A stretch of DNA of 64,000 nucleotides from Nocardioides sp. J54 (GTDB taxonomy: Bacteria > Actinomycetota > Actinomycetes > Propionibacteriales > Nocardioidaceae), in the NCBI RefSeq assembly GCF_000519005.1, contig NZ_JAER01000001.1, positions 62,001 through 126,000 on the forward strand. Reading direction: 5' to 3'. Of the stretch, positions 1 to 10,413 are shown piece after piece. The stretch's first letter is position 1, and each line of letters opens with the position of its first letter. The notes beneath the pieces were generated by a model. The model saw nothing but the letters and a program-made list of their open reading frames with translations. It had not been told where the DNA came from and made no database searches. The position numbers were made by a program, and so were the translations under genes.

Positions 1-1
1 G

Positions 2-1504
2 GTCAAGGACTGCCTGATCCTCGCCGGCGCGGGCGTCGGCGGCGGGTCGCTGGTCTACGCCAACACGCTCTACGAGCCGCTCGAGCCGTTCTACAAGGAC
101 CCCTCGTGGTCGCACATCACCGACTGGAAGTCCGAGCTCGCGCCCTACTACGACCAGGCCAAGCGGATGCTCGGCGTGGTGCAGTACCCCCGGATGACAC
201 CGTCCGACGAGGTCATGAAGAAGGTCGCCGACGAGATGGGGGTGGGCGACACCTTCCACGCCACCCCGGTCGGCGTGTTCTTCGGCGGGCCGAACCAGGC
301 CCCGGGGGAGGAGGCCGAGGACCCGTACTTCGGCGGCGCCGGCCCGCGGCGCAACGCGTGCCTCGACTGCGGTGAGTGCATGACCGGCTGCCGGCACAAC
401 GCCAAGAACACGCTGGTCAAGAACTACCTGTACCTCGCCGAGCAGAACGGCGCCGAGGTCCATCCGCTCACCACGGTCACCCGGGTCCGCCCGATGGCCG
501 GCGGCGGCTACCGCGTCGACACCCGCTGGACGAAGGCGAAGGTGTCGCGTCGTACGGCGGTCAAGACGTTCACCGCCGAGCAGGTGGTCTTCTCCGCCGC
601 GGCGCTGGGCACGCAGAAGTTGCTGCACCGGCTCAAGGCCACCGGCGACCTGCCGGGCGTCTCGGACCGCCTCGGCCACCTGACCCGCACCAACTCGGAG
701 TCGATCCTCGGTGCCATCGCGCCCGAGGGTGCCGACGTCGACTTCACCGAGGGCGTCGCGATCACGTCGTCGTGGCACCCCGACGAGCACACCCACATCG
801 AGCCGGTGCGCTACGGCAAGGGCAGCAACGCCATGTCGCTGATGCAGACCGTGCTCACCGACGGCGACGGCCCGGACCCGCGCTGGAAGGTGTGGCTCAA
901 GGAGATGTGGAAGGAGCGCCGGCGGGTCCGCGACCTGTACGACGTCAAGCACTGGTCCGAGCGCGTCGTGATCGCGCTGGTCATGCAGTCGGTGGACAAC
1001 TCGATCACCACGTTCCCCAGGCGCATCGCCGGCAAGTGGGTGCTGTCCTCGAAGCAGGGCCACGGCCAGCCGAACCCGACCTGGATCCCGGCCGCCAACG
1101 ACGCGGTGCGCCGGATGGCGCGGGTGATGGGTGGCGGCACGGCCGGCGGCACCATCGGTGAGCCGTTCAACCGGCCGCTGACCGCGCACTTCATCGGCGG
1201 CTGCACGATCGGCGACAGCCCGGAGACCGGCGTCGTCGACGCCTACCAGCGCGTCTTCGGCCACCCGGGCCTGCACGTCGTCGACGGCTCGACCATCTCG
1301 GCCAACCTCGGCGTCAACCCGTCGCTGACGATCACCGCACAGGCGGAGCGGGCGATGGCCTACTGGCCCAACAAGGGCGAGGACGACCCGCGCCCCGAGC
1401 TCGGAGCGGCCTACCAGCGCATCCAGCCGGTGGCGCCGAAGGCGCCCGTCGTACCCGCTGACGCGCCGGCGGCCCTGCGGCTGCCCATCGTCGGCGTGAG
1501 CTGA
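2..1504 (+). CDS. ChoD-like GMC-family FAD oxidoreductase, 5' end missing
   Basis: FAD-dependent GMC oxidoreductase of the cholesterol-oxidase (ChoD) branch. The reading frame is open from base 2, leaving 500 residues; the N-terminus with the FAD-binding fold glycines lies outside the window. Visible are the glycine-rich GVGGGSLVYANT stretch at the left edge, a cysteine-rich insertion near visible residues 118-133 (NACLDCGECMTGC) typical of this branch, and the C-terminal GMC block HFIGGCTIGD followed by GVNPSLTI with its conserved Asn-Pro. It lies just upstream of guaA on the same strand; in mycobacteria choD also sits in the gua neighbourhood. Family assignment is firm. A steroid substrate is only an inference, since many ChoD relatives have no proven cholesterol activity. 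Confidence 0.88.
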   Translation, partial: VKDCLILAGAGVGGGSLVYANTLYEPLEPFYKDPSWSHITDWKSELAPYYDQAKRMLGVVQYPRMTPSDEVMKKVADEMGVGDTFHATPVGVFFGGPNQAPGEEAEDPYFGGAGPRRNACLDCGECMTGCRHNAKNTLVKNYLYLAEQNGAEVHPLTTVTRVRPMAGGGYRVDTRWTKAKVSRRTAVKTFTAEQVVFSAAALGTQKLLHRLKATGDLPGVSDRLGHLTRTNSESILGAIAPEGADVDFTEGVAITSSWHPDEHTHIEPVRYGKGSNAMSLMQTVLTDGDGPDPRWKVWLKEMWKERRRVRDLYDVKHWSERVVIALVMQSVDNSITTFPRRIAGKWVLSSKQGHGQPNPTWIPAANDAVRRMARVMGGGTAGGTIGEPFNRPLTAHFIGGCTIGDSPETGVVDAYQRVFGHPGLHVVDGSTISANLGVNPSLTITAQAERAMAYWPNKGEDDPRPELGAAYQRIQPVAPKAPVVPADAPAALRLPIVGVS

Positions 1505-1530
1505 GTCGACCACCGGGACGCGTGAGTCCG

Positions 1531-1585
1531 CTGGGACGGCTCCAGAGCCCCTGATCGGGGGTTCCGGGGCCGTCCCAGAACTTTT
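1531..1585 (+). terminator. Nested hairpin after the GMC oxidoreductase gene
   Basis: A perfect 10-bp stem (1531-1540 with 1569-1578) encloses a second small stem (CCCC at 1548-1551 with GGGG at 1557-1560) and is followed by AACTTTTCCC. Position 27 nt after the stop codon and the trailing T-run fit an intrinsic terminator. Confidence 0.6.
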
Positions 1586-1639
1586 CCCAACTTGTGACCA
1601 ACTCGCGTAACCCACCCATCGCGGTCTCGTTGAACCCAG

Positions 1640-1757
1640 CGAGCCCGGGAATCACGCTCCCTCCCGAAGCCCGGGCTCGGTCCAGGCACTGTCCATCAGC
1701 TGCGTGGACAATCAGGGCCCGGCCACCCTCCCTCCCCGGCCGGGCCCTGGTGCCTTT
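1640..1757 (+). terminator. Two stable hairpins, the second followed by a T-tract, upstream of guaA
   Basis: Hairpin 1 is a perfect 10-bp stem (1640-1649 with 1670-1679). Hairpin 2 is a perfect 12-bp stem (1713-1724 with 1738-1749, 13-nt loop) followed by GTGCCTTTTTC, a textbook intrinsic terminator on the + strand. A weak 5-bp stem (1691-1695 with 1705-1709) lies between. Because guaA has a strong hexamer further down (1812-1817), the simplest reading is insulation from the upstream gene. An attenuator leader for guaA is the alternative. Apart from this and the hairpin before it, the 1505-1823 gap holds no gene I can support. Confidence 0.65.
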
Positions 1758-1811
1758 TTCGGAGCGGATCCGTGCCGGCCACGCGGGTTCGGCGGGGGAG
1801 TCGCACCTCGA

Positions 1812-1817
1812 TACGAT
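1812..1817 (+). promoter_or_regulatory. Leaderless-type -10 hexamer of guaA
   Basis: TACGAT lies exactly 6 nt before the guaA ATG, so transcription is predicted to begin at the start codon. There is no Shine-Dalgarno sequence between the hexamer and the ATG. Confidence 0.6.
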
Positions 1818-1823
1818 TCGGGC

Positions 1824-3410
<1,587 letters not shown>

Positions 3411-3424
3411 CCCTCGCTGGGGGG

Positions 3425-3577
3425 TGAGTGGTCACTTTCGGCGGGTTGAGTGGTCACTTCGCGCGGGTTGAGTGGTCAGTTCGCCGACCCTGCGCCGAAA
3501 GTGACGCTCCGACCCGCCAGAACTGACGCTTCGACCCGCCGGAACTGACCACTCGACCTGCCCCAACTGACGCTTCA
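3425..3577. repeat. 22-nt tandem units arranged as an inverted array
   Basis: Three forward units start at 3425, 3447 and 3469, each beginning TGAGTGGTCA. They are followed by four inverted units whose ACTGAC/AGTGAC cores start at 3500, 3522, 3544 and 3566. The period is exactly 22 nt on both sides and the symmetry centre is near 3490, so the whole block can fold back on itself. It fills most of the gap between guaA and the next gene. No coding sequence is credible here. Confidence 0.85.
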
Positions 3578-3663
3578 GCCATCCGGGGCGTCGTATTGGT
3601 GAGTGCTCTCGGGGTACCTCGCGGCGGACCGTACGACGACGCGCTCGACCCCGAGGAGGCCCT

Positions 3664-4167
3664 GTGCCCACCGACGCCACGACCACCGGCACCACCAGCG
3701 AGTCCGGCCAGCGCACGCTGGTCGAGCTGCTCGAGGACCTGCCCATCGGCATGCTCACGACCTACGGCCCCGACGGGCCGCGCAGCATCCCGATGGCCCG
3801 CCAGGAGGTCGAGCCGAGCGCCGAGATGTGGTTCATCACCGCGCGCGACACCCGGCACGTCCGCGACCTGGCCAGCGAGCCCCGGGTGACCCTCACCTTC
3901 TCCTCCCGCGACTCGTGGGTGGCCCTCAACGGCCGCGCCACCGTGGTCGACGACCAGGCGAAGCTCGAGGAGCTGTGGAACACCTTCGCCGAGGCGTGGA
4001 TGCCCGAGGGACCGGAGGACCCGAACGCGGTGCTGCTCCGCGTCGACCTCGACGAGGCGGAGTACTGGGACACCCCCGGCGGCAAGGTCGCTTCCCTGGT
4101 CAGCTTCGCCAAGGCCAAGCTGACCGGCGACACCTTCGACGCCGACCACGGCACGGTCGACCTCTGA
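3664..4167 (+). CDS. Pyridoxamine 5'-phosphate oxidase-family (general stress protein 26-like) flavoprotein
   Basis: A 167-residue split beta-barrel protein of the PNPOx-like superfamily, close to the general stress protein 26 type; such proteins bind FMN, F420 or heme. Family landmarks are the strand pattern GMLTTYGPDGPRSIPMARQ near residues 29-48, MWFITARDTRHVRDLASEP near 57-75, and the closing acidic region EYWDTPGGK. GTG 3664 has a good GAGGAGG at 3653-3659. The next gene starts 13 nt after its stop, so the two are probably cotranscribed. The true cofactor and substrate cannot be read from the sequence; an F420-dependent reductase role is possible in this F420-making organism. Confidence 0.85.
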   Translation: MPTDATTTGTTSESGQRTLVELLEDLPIGMLTTYGPDGPRSIPMARQEVEPSAEMWFITARDTRHVRDLASEPRVTLTFSSRDSWVALNGRATVVDDQAKLEELWNTFAEAWMPEGPEDPNAVLLRVDLDEAEYWDTPGGKVASLVSFAKAKLTGDTFDADHGTVDL

Positions 4168-4180
4168 GGGGCGCGGACCG

Positions 4181-5989
4181 GTGACGGAGGCGGCCGACCA
4201 GGCCAGGACGGTCGCGGACCTCCTGGTGGAGCGGCTGCGCGCCTGGGGCGTGCACCGGCTGTTCGGCTACTCCGGTGACGGCATCAACACCGTCATGGGG
4301 GCACTGCGCCGCGCCGGGGACCCGGTCTTCGTCCAGGCGCGCCACGAGGAGGCCGCCGCGCTGATGGCCGTGGGCCACGCGAAGTACACGGGTGAGGTCG
4401 GCGTCGTCACCAGCACCCAAGGGCCGGGGGCGGTCCACCTGCTCAACGGCCTGTACGACGCGAAGCTGGACCACGTGCCGGTGGTCGCGATCGTCGGCCA
4501 GCAGCAGCGCAGCGTCCTCGGCTCGGAGTACCAGCAGGAGATCGACCTGCCTGCCCTGTTCAAGGACGTCGCTGCGCAATTCGTCCAGTCGGTCCAGGCA
4601 CCGGAGCAGGCCGCGATGGTCGTCGACCGTGCGTTCCGCACCGCCCTCGCGACCCGGTCGCCGTGTGTCGTGGTCGTGCCCCACGACGTGCAGGGCCTGC
4701 CTGCGCCCGACGAGGACGCCCACGAGCACGGCCGGATGCCGAGCGCGGTGGGGTGGCGCCGACCCCGCGTCGTACCCATGGAAGAGGACCTGGCCCTGGC
4801 CGCCGAGGTGCTGGCGTCGGGGGAGCGGGTCGCGCTGCTCGTCGGCCAGGGCGCCCGGGACGCCGGCGAGCAGGTCCGGGCCGTCGCGGAGAGGCTCGGC
4901 GCCGGTGTCACGACGAGCCTGCTCGGCAAGCCCTGGTGGGACGAGTCGCTGCCGACGAGCTGCGGCGTCATGGGACACCTCGGCACGCACGCGTCGGGCT
5001 GGCTGATGGCGCGCTGCGACACCTTGCTCGTGGTGGGCAGCAACGACCCCTGGACCGAGTACTACCCCGCACCGGGTCAGGCGCGCGCCGTGCAGGTCGA
5101 CATCGACGGCCGGCACCTCGGCAACCGGTACCCCGTCGAGGTCGGCCTTACCGGTGACGCGGCCGAGACGCTCGCCGCCCTGCTGCCGCTTCTCCCGGAC
5201 CGGTCCGGGTCGGCGTGGCAGGCCGAGGTCGAGGACGCCGTACGTCGCTCGCGGCAGCTCGCGGCCGACCGCGCGGCGCTGCCAGCCCGGCCGCTCAACC
5301 CCGAGCTTGCCGTCCGCTCGGCCAACGCCCACCTCCCCGACGACGCGCAGGTCGCGATCGACGTCGGGTCGGTGACCTATTGGTACGCCCGGCACCTCCA
5401 GCTGCCGCCCGGTGTCCCCGCCCACCTGTCCTCGACGCTGGCGACGATGGGGTCGAGCGTGCCGTACGGCATCGCCGCGAAGCTGGCCCACCCGGACCGG
5501 CCCGTGGTGGCGATGTCCGGCGACGGCGCGATGCAGATGGTGGGCAACAGCGAGCTGGTCACGCTGGCCCGGCTGTGGCGCGACTGGCCGGACCCGCGCT
5601 TTGCCCTCCTCGTGCTCAAGAACCGCGACCTCGCGGAGGTGACCTGGGAGCAGCGGGAGATGGAGGGCGAGCCCCGCTTCGACGACAGCCAGGCCCTGCC
5701 CGAATTCGACCACGCCGGGTACGCCGAGCTGCTGGGTCTGCGCAGCCGGCGCGTCGACGATCCCGCCGACCTCGACGACGCGTGGCGCGAGGCGCTGGCG
5801 GCCGACCGGCCGTTCGTGATCGAGGCCGTGGTCGACCCCGACACGCCCCTGCTGCCGCCGTTCCCGGCCGGGGAGCAGAAGCTCGACGACTTCCGCAAGG
5901 GACTGCGGGCGGAGGGGGCCGACGGCGAGCACGCCCTGGCGTTCCTCGAGCAGCAGGCCCGACAGGAGGCCGACCTCGGCGACGGCTGA
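4181..5989 (+). CDS. Thiamine-diphosphate enzyme, pyruvate oxidase/PoxB-like
   Basis: A 602-residue enzyme with the three ThDP modules: an N-terminal Pyr domain with the cofactor-activating Glu56 in ARHEEAA, a central FAD/nucleotide-type domain, and a C-terminal PP domain with SGDGAMQM near residue 446 and the downstream LKNRD asparagine for Mg/ThDP binding. Overall resemblance is to pyruvate dehydrogenase (quinone)/pyruvate oxidase, which decarboxylates pyruvate to acetate. A C-terminal amphipathic lipid-binding helix, as in E. coli PoxB, is not obvious; the tail is acidic and glutamine-rich, so quinone reduction at the membrane is unproven. It lies in an operon with the PNPOx-like gene. Confidence 0.85.
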   Translation: MTEAADQARTVADLLVERLRAWGVHRLFGYSGDGINTVMGALRRAGDPVFVQARHEEAAALMAVGHAKYTGEVGVVTSTQGPGAVHLLNGLYDAKLDHVPVVAIVGQQQRSVLGSEYQQEIDLPALFKDVAAQFVQSVQAPEQAAMVVDRAFRTALATRSPCVVVVPHDVQGLPAPDEDAHEHGRMPSAVGWRRPRVVPMEEDLALAAEVLASGERVALLVGQGARDAGEQVRAVAERLGAGVTTSLLGKPWWDESLPTSCGVMGHLGTHASGWLMARCDTLLVVGSNDPWTEYYPAPGQARAVQVDIDGRHLGNRYPVEVGLTGDAAETLAALLPLLPDRSGSAWQAEVEDAVRRSRQLAADRAALPARPLNPELAVRSANAHLPDDAQVAIDVGSVTYWYARHLQLPPGVPAHLSSTLATMGSSVPYGIAAKLAHPDRPVVAMSGDGAMQMVGNSELVTLARLWRDWPDPRFALLVLKNRDLAEVTWEQREMEGEPRFDDSQALPEFDHAGYAELLGLRSRRVDDPADLDDAWREALAADRPFVIEAVVDPDTPLLPPFPAGEQKLDDFRKGLRAEGADGEHALAFLEQQARQEADLGDG

Positions 5990-6067
5990 CCCGGTCGGCA
6001 GTGCCAGCGCGGGGGCCGCCCGACATGGACGGGGCTGCACCCCGCACGGCGCGGGTACCACGTCGAC

Positions 6068-6208
6068 ATGAAGATCCTCCGGACCGTGGCTGCAGTCGGC
6101 ATCGCGAAGAAGCTCGTCACCGAGGCGCGCAAGCCCGAGAACCAGGCGAAGATCAAAGCGGCGTCGGAGAAGCTGAAGAGCCGCACCCGCGGCCGCCGTC
6201 CCTCCTGA
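6068..6208 (+). CDS. Small conserved basic protein, 46 residues
   Basis: A short reading frame with strong coding bias: MKILRTVAAVGIAKKLVTEA, then ARKPENQAKIK and a basic tail ending RGRRPS. The N-terminal third can form a short hydrophobic helix and the rest a charged helix. I recall small actinobacterial proteins with the same ARKPENQ signature, but no function is known to me. It stands alone, 78 nt after the ThDP enzyme and tail-to-tail with the next gene. Confidence 0.6.
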   Translation: MKILRTVAAVGIAKKLVTEARKPENQAKIKAASEKLKSRTRGRRPS

Positions 6209-6226
6209 CGGGCGTCAGCCGCCGAG

Positions 6227-6691
6227 TCAGCCGCCGACGCTCCCGGTGAAGGTGTCGAGGATGCAGCCCTCGGCGCCGGGCAGCAGCTCGCACCGCGCCG
6301 CGTCGCCGGTCAGGCGCCCGCCGCCGAACGCCACGCCGTCGAGCGTGGAGTCGACGACCGACCACGTCCCGAACGTCTTGCGGCCGGACCGGGTGTTGAT
6401 CGTCGCCTCGTAGGCGATCGTCACCGTGCCGTCGGCGCAGTCGAGCTCCTTGGTGCCGACGAACAGCACGGAGTTGGGTCCGGTCTGGATCGCCTGGGCG
6501 CCGTCGAGCTCCTGCACCGAGGTGCACCCGGCGAACGGACCGGTCGCGGCCACCACGGGGCTGGGCCCGTCCCAGAACTGCGTGCTGACGACGAACACCT
6601 CGGTGTCTGGCGCGGCTCCTGCGGGGAGCGGGACCGTGGCGGCGGTGGCTGCGGCAGCGGTGAGTGCCGCCGCCAGGCTGATGTGCCTCAT
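6227..6691 (-). CDS. Secreted protein of unknown function
   Basis: 154 residues. A Sec signal peptide is clear: MRHISLAAALTAAAATAATV followed by an alanine-rich cleavage region near PAGAAPD at residues 23-29. The mature domain has four cysteines (GCTSVQ, LDCADG, RCELL, GCILD), suggesting two disulfides and export. It contains SVQELDGAQAIQTGPN and a central beta-rich YEATINTRSGRKTFGTWS. Start ATG 6691 has GGAGG seven nt upstream. It is divergent from the GH16 gene. The family is not recognised. Confidence 0.75.
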   Translation of the reverse strand: MRHISLAAALTAAAATAATVPLPAGAAPDTEVFVVSTQFWDGPSPVVAATGPFAGCTSVQELDGAQAIQTGPNSVLFVGTKELDCADGTVTIAYEATINTRSGRKTFGTWSVVDSTLDGVAFGGGRLTGDAARCELLPGAEGCILDTFTGSVGG

Positions 6692-6872
6692 GGGGGACCT
6701 CCGGGGACTGGCCGCTGCCGGTGCAGTGACCGGACTGCCAGCGTCTCCCCGCACCCGCCCCGCCGCCACCATCGGATGCGTGCAGCGCTCCGGCTGGTCC
6801 GTCCCCTGACGTAGCCGATTTTCGGGGTGCGCCCCCGGATCGCCGGTGCGACCGTGGGGTACGGAGGAGGCG

Positions 6873-8060
6873 ATGGGCGCACCCGACGCGATCGCGGCGG
6901 CGGCACCCGGCGAGCGGAGTCGGGCCGCGGCGGTGCCACGGTGTGCGCGCAGGGGTGCCGTGGCCGCCGTGCTCCTCGCCCTCCTCGCGGCAGCGACCCA
7001 CCTGGTCGCGCCGGCGGAGGCGGCGGTGCAGCGGGTGCGGATCGGCTCGACGACGTACCTCGCGCACGGCAAGGTCCGGCTGACCGGAGCCACGTCCGCC
7101 AACGTGAAGAAGGTGTGGGTGGAGGCCCGGCGCAGCGGGCGGTGGCTACGGATCACCGCGACCACGCCGGTGAAGCGGAAGAAGTTCTCCCTCACCATCG
7201 CGCGGCGGGCCAGCGCGCAGAGGGTGCGCGTGGCCAGTGGCAAGGCACGCAGCCCGGCGCGCACCATCCGCGCGCTGGAGTCGGACGCCTGCGGGGTGCG
7301 GCCGTTCAAGCCCAACGGGACGACGTGGCGCTGCACGCTCGCCGAGAACTTCGACGGCACCACCCTCGACCGCACGCTGTGGAAGCCGCAGACCAACTTC
7401 GCGACCGGCGACGCCTTGCGTGCCGCCTGCTACATCGACAGCCCCGACGTCATCTCGGTCTCCGGTGGCCGCCTGCGGCTCAGCGTGCGCGAGGTGGAGG
7501 GCCTCGGCCTCCAGCTGTGCACGGCGCTGCTGCCGTCGCCGATCACGCGGTACGTCGCGGGAATGGTGTCGACGTACCACCGGTTCACCCAGCAGTACGG
7601 CCGGTTCGAGGCGCGGATGAAGTCGCCGGTGGTCGGCGCGCCGGGCTTCCAGGAGTCGTTCTGGCTGTGGCCGGACGACCGGGTGCCGACCGCGGTGAAG
7701 TGGCCCGCGGCAGGCGAGATCGACGTCGCGGAGACCTACTCGGTGCACCCCGACCTGGCCATCCCGTTCCTGCACTACACCGCCAACGACAACGGCGGGC
7801 CGGTGCCCGGCCTGAACACCGCCTACTGCCACGCGCCGCGCGGCGAGTTCCACCGCTACACCCTGGTGTGGCGGCCCCGCACGATCGAGGTGTACGTCGA
7901 CGGCCGGCTCTGCCTGCGCAACACCAGCGCCGACGCGGCGTTCCAGAAGCCCTACATCCTGCTGTTCACCCAGGCCCTGGGCACGGCCGAGAACGCCTTC
8001 CGGGGCGGGGCGAGGTTGCCGGTGACGATGGAGGTCGACTACGTGCGGGCGTGGCAGTGA
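6873..8060 (+). CDS. Secreted glycoside hydrolase family 16 enzyme
   Basis: Predicted endo-beta-glucanase-type retaining glycosidase of 395 residues. An N-terminal arginine-flanked hydrophobic helix (residues about 25-45, ending AEAA) acts as signal peptide. A basic beta-rich linker module of about 95 residues follows, then the GH16 jelly-roll. The catalytic motif EIDVAE is present, with nucleophile Glu282 and acid/base Glu287, preceded by the typical SFWLWP and followed by HYTAND and YVDGR. I chose ATG 6873 because GGAGGAGG lies just upstream; an in-frame GTG at 6846 is the alternative. Exact substrate (laminarin, lichenan, agarose-like) cannot be told from the motif. Confidence 0.88.
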   Translation: MGAPDAIAAAAPGERSRAAAVPRCARRGAVAAVLLALLAAATHLVAPAEAAVQRVRIGSTTYLAHGKVRLTGATSANVKKVWVEARRSGRWLRITATTPVKRKKFSLTIARRASAQRVRVASGKARSPARTIRALESDACGVRPFKPNGTTWRCTLAENFDGTTLDRTLWKPQTNFATGDALRAACYIDSPDVISVSGGRLRLSVREVEGLGLQLCTALLPSPITRYVAGMVSTYHRFTQQYGRFEARMKSPVVGAPGFQESFWLWPDDRVPTAVKWPAAGEIDVAETYSVHPDLAIPFLHYTANDNGGPVPGLNTAYCHAPRGEFHRYTLVWRPRTIEVYVDGRLCLRNTSADAAFQKPYILLFTQALGTAENAFRGGARLPVTMEVDYVRAWQ

Positions 8061-8082
8061 CCGGGCGTGTGAGCTGCAGCGA

Positions 8083-9315
8083 TCATTCGTCGGTGTCGGT
8101 CCCGCTGCGGGTTCGGGGGAGCCGGCTCGCGACCTTGCCGGTCGCCGACCGGGCGCGCTGCAGGGTCTCCCCGCCGGCCCGCCGCACCGAGCCGAGGCCC
8201 TCGGCGCCGCCGGCGACGGCCCGGTCCCGGACCTCGGAGGCGGCGGTCCGCCACCGCCGCGCCTCCACGGCCTTCGGCTCACGGTCGATGCCGAGCGCGT
8301 CGTGGAACTGCAGGATCGAGGTCCGCACCTCGCTGCCGGCCTCGATCGTGGCCGGTGAGCGCGACGGGTGCAGGAGGACCCGGGCGTTGGCCGTGTGCCC
8401 TGCGACGGCCAGGCGGGTGGACAGACGCTCGGTGCAGCGCGAGAAGAGGTCGAGGCGCTCCCGGCGGGCCGCCTGCAGGCCGAGCCGGTGCCGGTCGAGC
8501 TCGTCGGGGTCCGCGTCGAGCACCCGGTCGAGCTCGAGCACGGCCACGGCGTCGTGGAGCTGGAAGCAGCGCGCCAGCACGGAGAGCCACTTGTCGATCT
8601 CGCCCTGTGCCTCGGTGACGGCCTTCGCCAGATCGCCGATCCTGCGGGTGCGTTCGAGCTTGTCCGTGAGGTCGCTGAGCTGGCGCAGGGCGTAGGCCTG
8701 CGTCTCCAGGATCGTCGAGGAGGTCGCCTGCACCTTGGACCAGGTCACCTCCGAGACCCGGCCGACGGAGGCCCGCACGCTCATCGCCTCGCGCAGGGCG
8801 AGGTCGACGGCGTCGACCCGCGCGACCACCTGGTTGGTCTGCGCCCGCAGCACGTCGTCGAGCTTGCGGTCGATGGCGTCGAGGTAGTCGGTGATCTCGT
8901 CCATCGTCTGCTGCATGGCGAGCTGGGCCATCATGCCGGCCGCGCCGGCGAGCACGGCGGGGTTGCCGAGCAGGGAGCCGGGGGAGCGGGCGAACTCGAC
9001 GAAGCCCTTGACCTGGCCCTTCGGCCCCTTGATCACCCCGGTGCTCAAGCCGGACTTCTTGCTCTCGCGCAGGCCGTGCTCCTTGACCAGCGAGGCCGAC
9101 TCCTTCGTCAGCTTCACCCAACGCCCCGACTGCGCGGCGACCTCGGCGCCGGCCTGGGCGGCCGCGCCGCCGATGCTGAGGACGGTGCCGAGCCGGGGCA
9201 GGTCGAGGGCGCGCGACTCGAGACCCTGCGCGTCCAGGAAGGCCTCCACGACGCCGGGCTCGCCGATCACAGCCACCCCGCTGCCGTCGCTGATGAGCTG
9301 GATCTCGTCCTCCAC
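8083..9315 (-). CDS. Unrecognised alpha-helical protein, 410 residues
   Basis: No family recognised. The start MEDEIQLISDGSGVAVIGEP resembles a small alpha/beta domain. An Ala/Gly-rich segment follows near 45-66, then a hydrophobic patch LAGAAGMMAQLAMQQ near residues 120-135 that runs into a long helical, heptad-rich region (about 130-330) with several charged coiled-coil stretches. The C-terminus is basic. It has no signal peptide and no convincing transmembrane helix beyond the Ala/Met-rich patch. Start GTG 9315 has AGGGGG upstream. It is convergent with GH16 and divergent from the gene at 9436. Confidence 0.75.
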   Translation of the reverse strand: MEDEIQLISDGSGVAVIGEPGVVEAFLDAQGLESRALDLPRLGTVLSIGGAAAQAGAEVAAQSGRWVKLTKESASLVKEHGLRESKKSGLSTGVIKGPKGQVKGFVEFARSPGSLLGNPAVLAGAAGMMAQLAMQQTMDEITDYLDAIDRKLDDVLRAQTNQVVARVDAVDLALREAMSVRASVGRVSEVTWSKVQATSSTILETQAYALRQLSDLTDKLERTRRIGDLAKAVTEAQGEIDKWLSVLARCFQLHDAVAVLELDRVLDADPDELDRHRLGLQAARRERLDLFSRCTERLSTRLAVAGHTANARVLLHPSRSPATIEAGSEVRTSILQFHDALGIDREPKAVEARRWRTAASEVRDRAVAGGAEGLGSVRRAGGETLQRARSATGKVASRLPRTRSGTDTDE

Positions 9316-9435
9316 CGGAGCCCCCTGTGCCTGACCGCGGCGCCCCTTGGCGGGCGTCCTGGCGGCAGCCTACGAGCCGGGTCCGACAGGTCCCCGACCG
9401 CGCAGCAGACCTGCGCGGCATGACAGGCTCGACCC

Positions 9436-10392
9436 ATGGGACTGAACACCGCCCTCGTCGCCCTCACCGGGGTCGGCATCGAGGACCTCGCACGGCTGGG
9501 GGTCGTGCCGACCGGCCGCGCGACCACCGGTGACGAGGCGATGGGGGAGGAGCGCCCGCACGCCGCCATCGTGGGCGGCCGCCTCGTCCTGACCTGCGCG
9601 GACCCGCGACTGCTCGACGTCGCCGACGTCGCCGCCGTCGAGCTCGGTGCACCGCTGGCCGGAGCCGCGATCGGCAGCACCGCCGACGTCTTCGTGCTGC
9701 GCTTCCGCGACGGCGCCCGCGCCCGCGAGCGGGTCCTGTACGGCGGCGAGACGGTCTCCTCCGACGGCGAGCCGTGGCCGGTGGAAGCCGCCCTCGACAC
9801 CGAGGACTTCCCGGAGGACGGCGTCCTCGCGGTCCTCCACGACGCTGCGGGCATCCGGCTCGACGACGCGTGGGCGGAGCTGGAGCTGCAGGAGCTCGAC
9901 TGGGTGCTGCCCGGCGAGGAGGACGGTCCCGCAGAGGACCCGCCGGACGTCGTACCCGTCGGCGGCGGGGGCACCGACGACGTGGTCCGGCCCGACGAGG
10001 GCTCTCGCTTCGTGCCGATCGGTCCGGTGGCCTCGTCGAGCCGCGTCGTGGCCGTCGCGCTGGCCGTCGGCCTCGCCGTCGAGGTCCTCCTCGCGCTGCT
10101 GGTCGCCACCACCGACCTCACCTTCGGCCCGCCCGTGCCGCACGCGCTCTTCCTCGCGATCGCCGGCTTCACCCTCGTCGCCGGACGGCTCAACCCCGGC
10201 GCCCTCGTGGTGACGGCGCTCGAGGCCCTCGTGCTGCTGGCCACGGTGCTCGTCGCCCTGGCCCGGGGCGAGGCGCCGGCCGTCGTGCTGCTGGCGGTCG
10301 GCGCCTACCTCGTCGTGCTCGCGGGCCTGGTCGTCCGGCACCTGCGCCGTGTGCTCGCCCTGCAGCGGGCGCTCGGCGCGCCCCTGGGCTAG
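9436..10392 (+). CDS. Membrane protein with N-terminal soluble domain, function unknown
   Basis: 318 residues. The first 200 or so form a soluble, acidic alpha/beta domain (VGGRLVLTCADPRLLDVADV, then FVLRFRDGARARERVLYGGE and acidic linker). The last 115 residues contain four hydrophobic helices, the last ending in VVRHLRRVLALQR. The layout suggests an inner-membrane protein with a large cytoplasmic N-domain. CAGGCT sits exactly 6 nt before the ATG, a one-base variant of the leaderless hexamer seen at neighbouring genes. The family is not recognised. Confidence 0.75.
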   Translation: MGLNTALVALTGVGIEDLARLGVVPTGRATTGDEAMGEERPHAAIVGGRLVLTCADPRLLDVADVAAVELGAPLAGAAIGSTADVFVLRFRDGARARERVLYGGETVSSDGEPWPVEAALDTEDFPEDGVLAVLHDAAGIRLDDAWAELELQELDWVLPGEEDGPAEDPPDVVPVGGGGTDDVVRPDEGSRFVPIGPVASSSRVVAVALAVGLAVEVLLALLVATTDLTFGPPVPHALFLAIAGFTLVAGRLNPGALVVTALEALVLLATVLVALARGEAPAVVLLAVGAYLVVLAGLVVRHLRRVLALQRALGAPLG

Positions 10393-10413
10393 CGGGCGGC
10401 GGGCAACAGGCGG

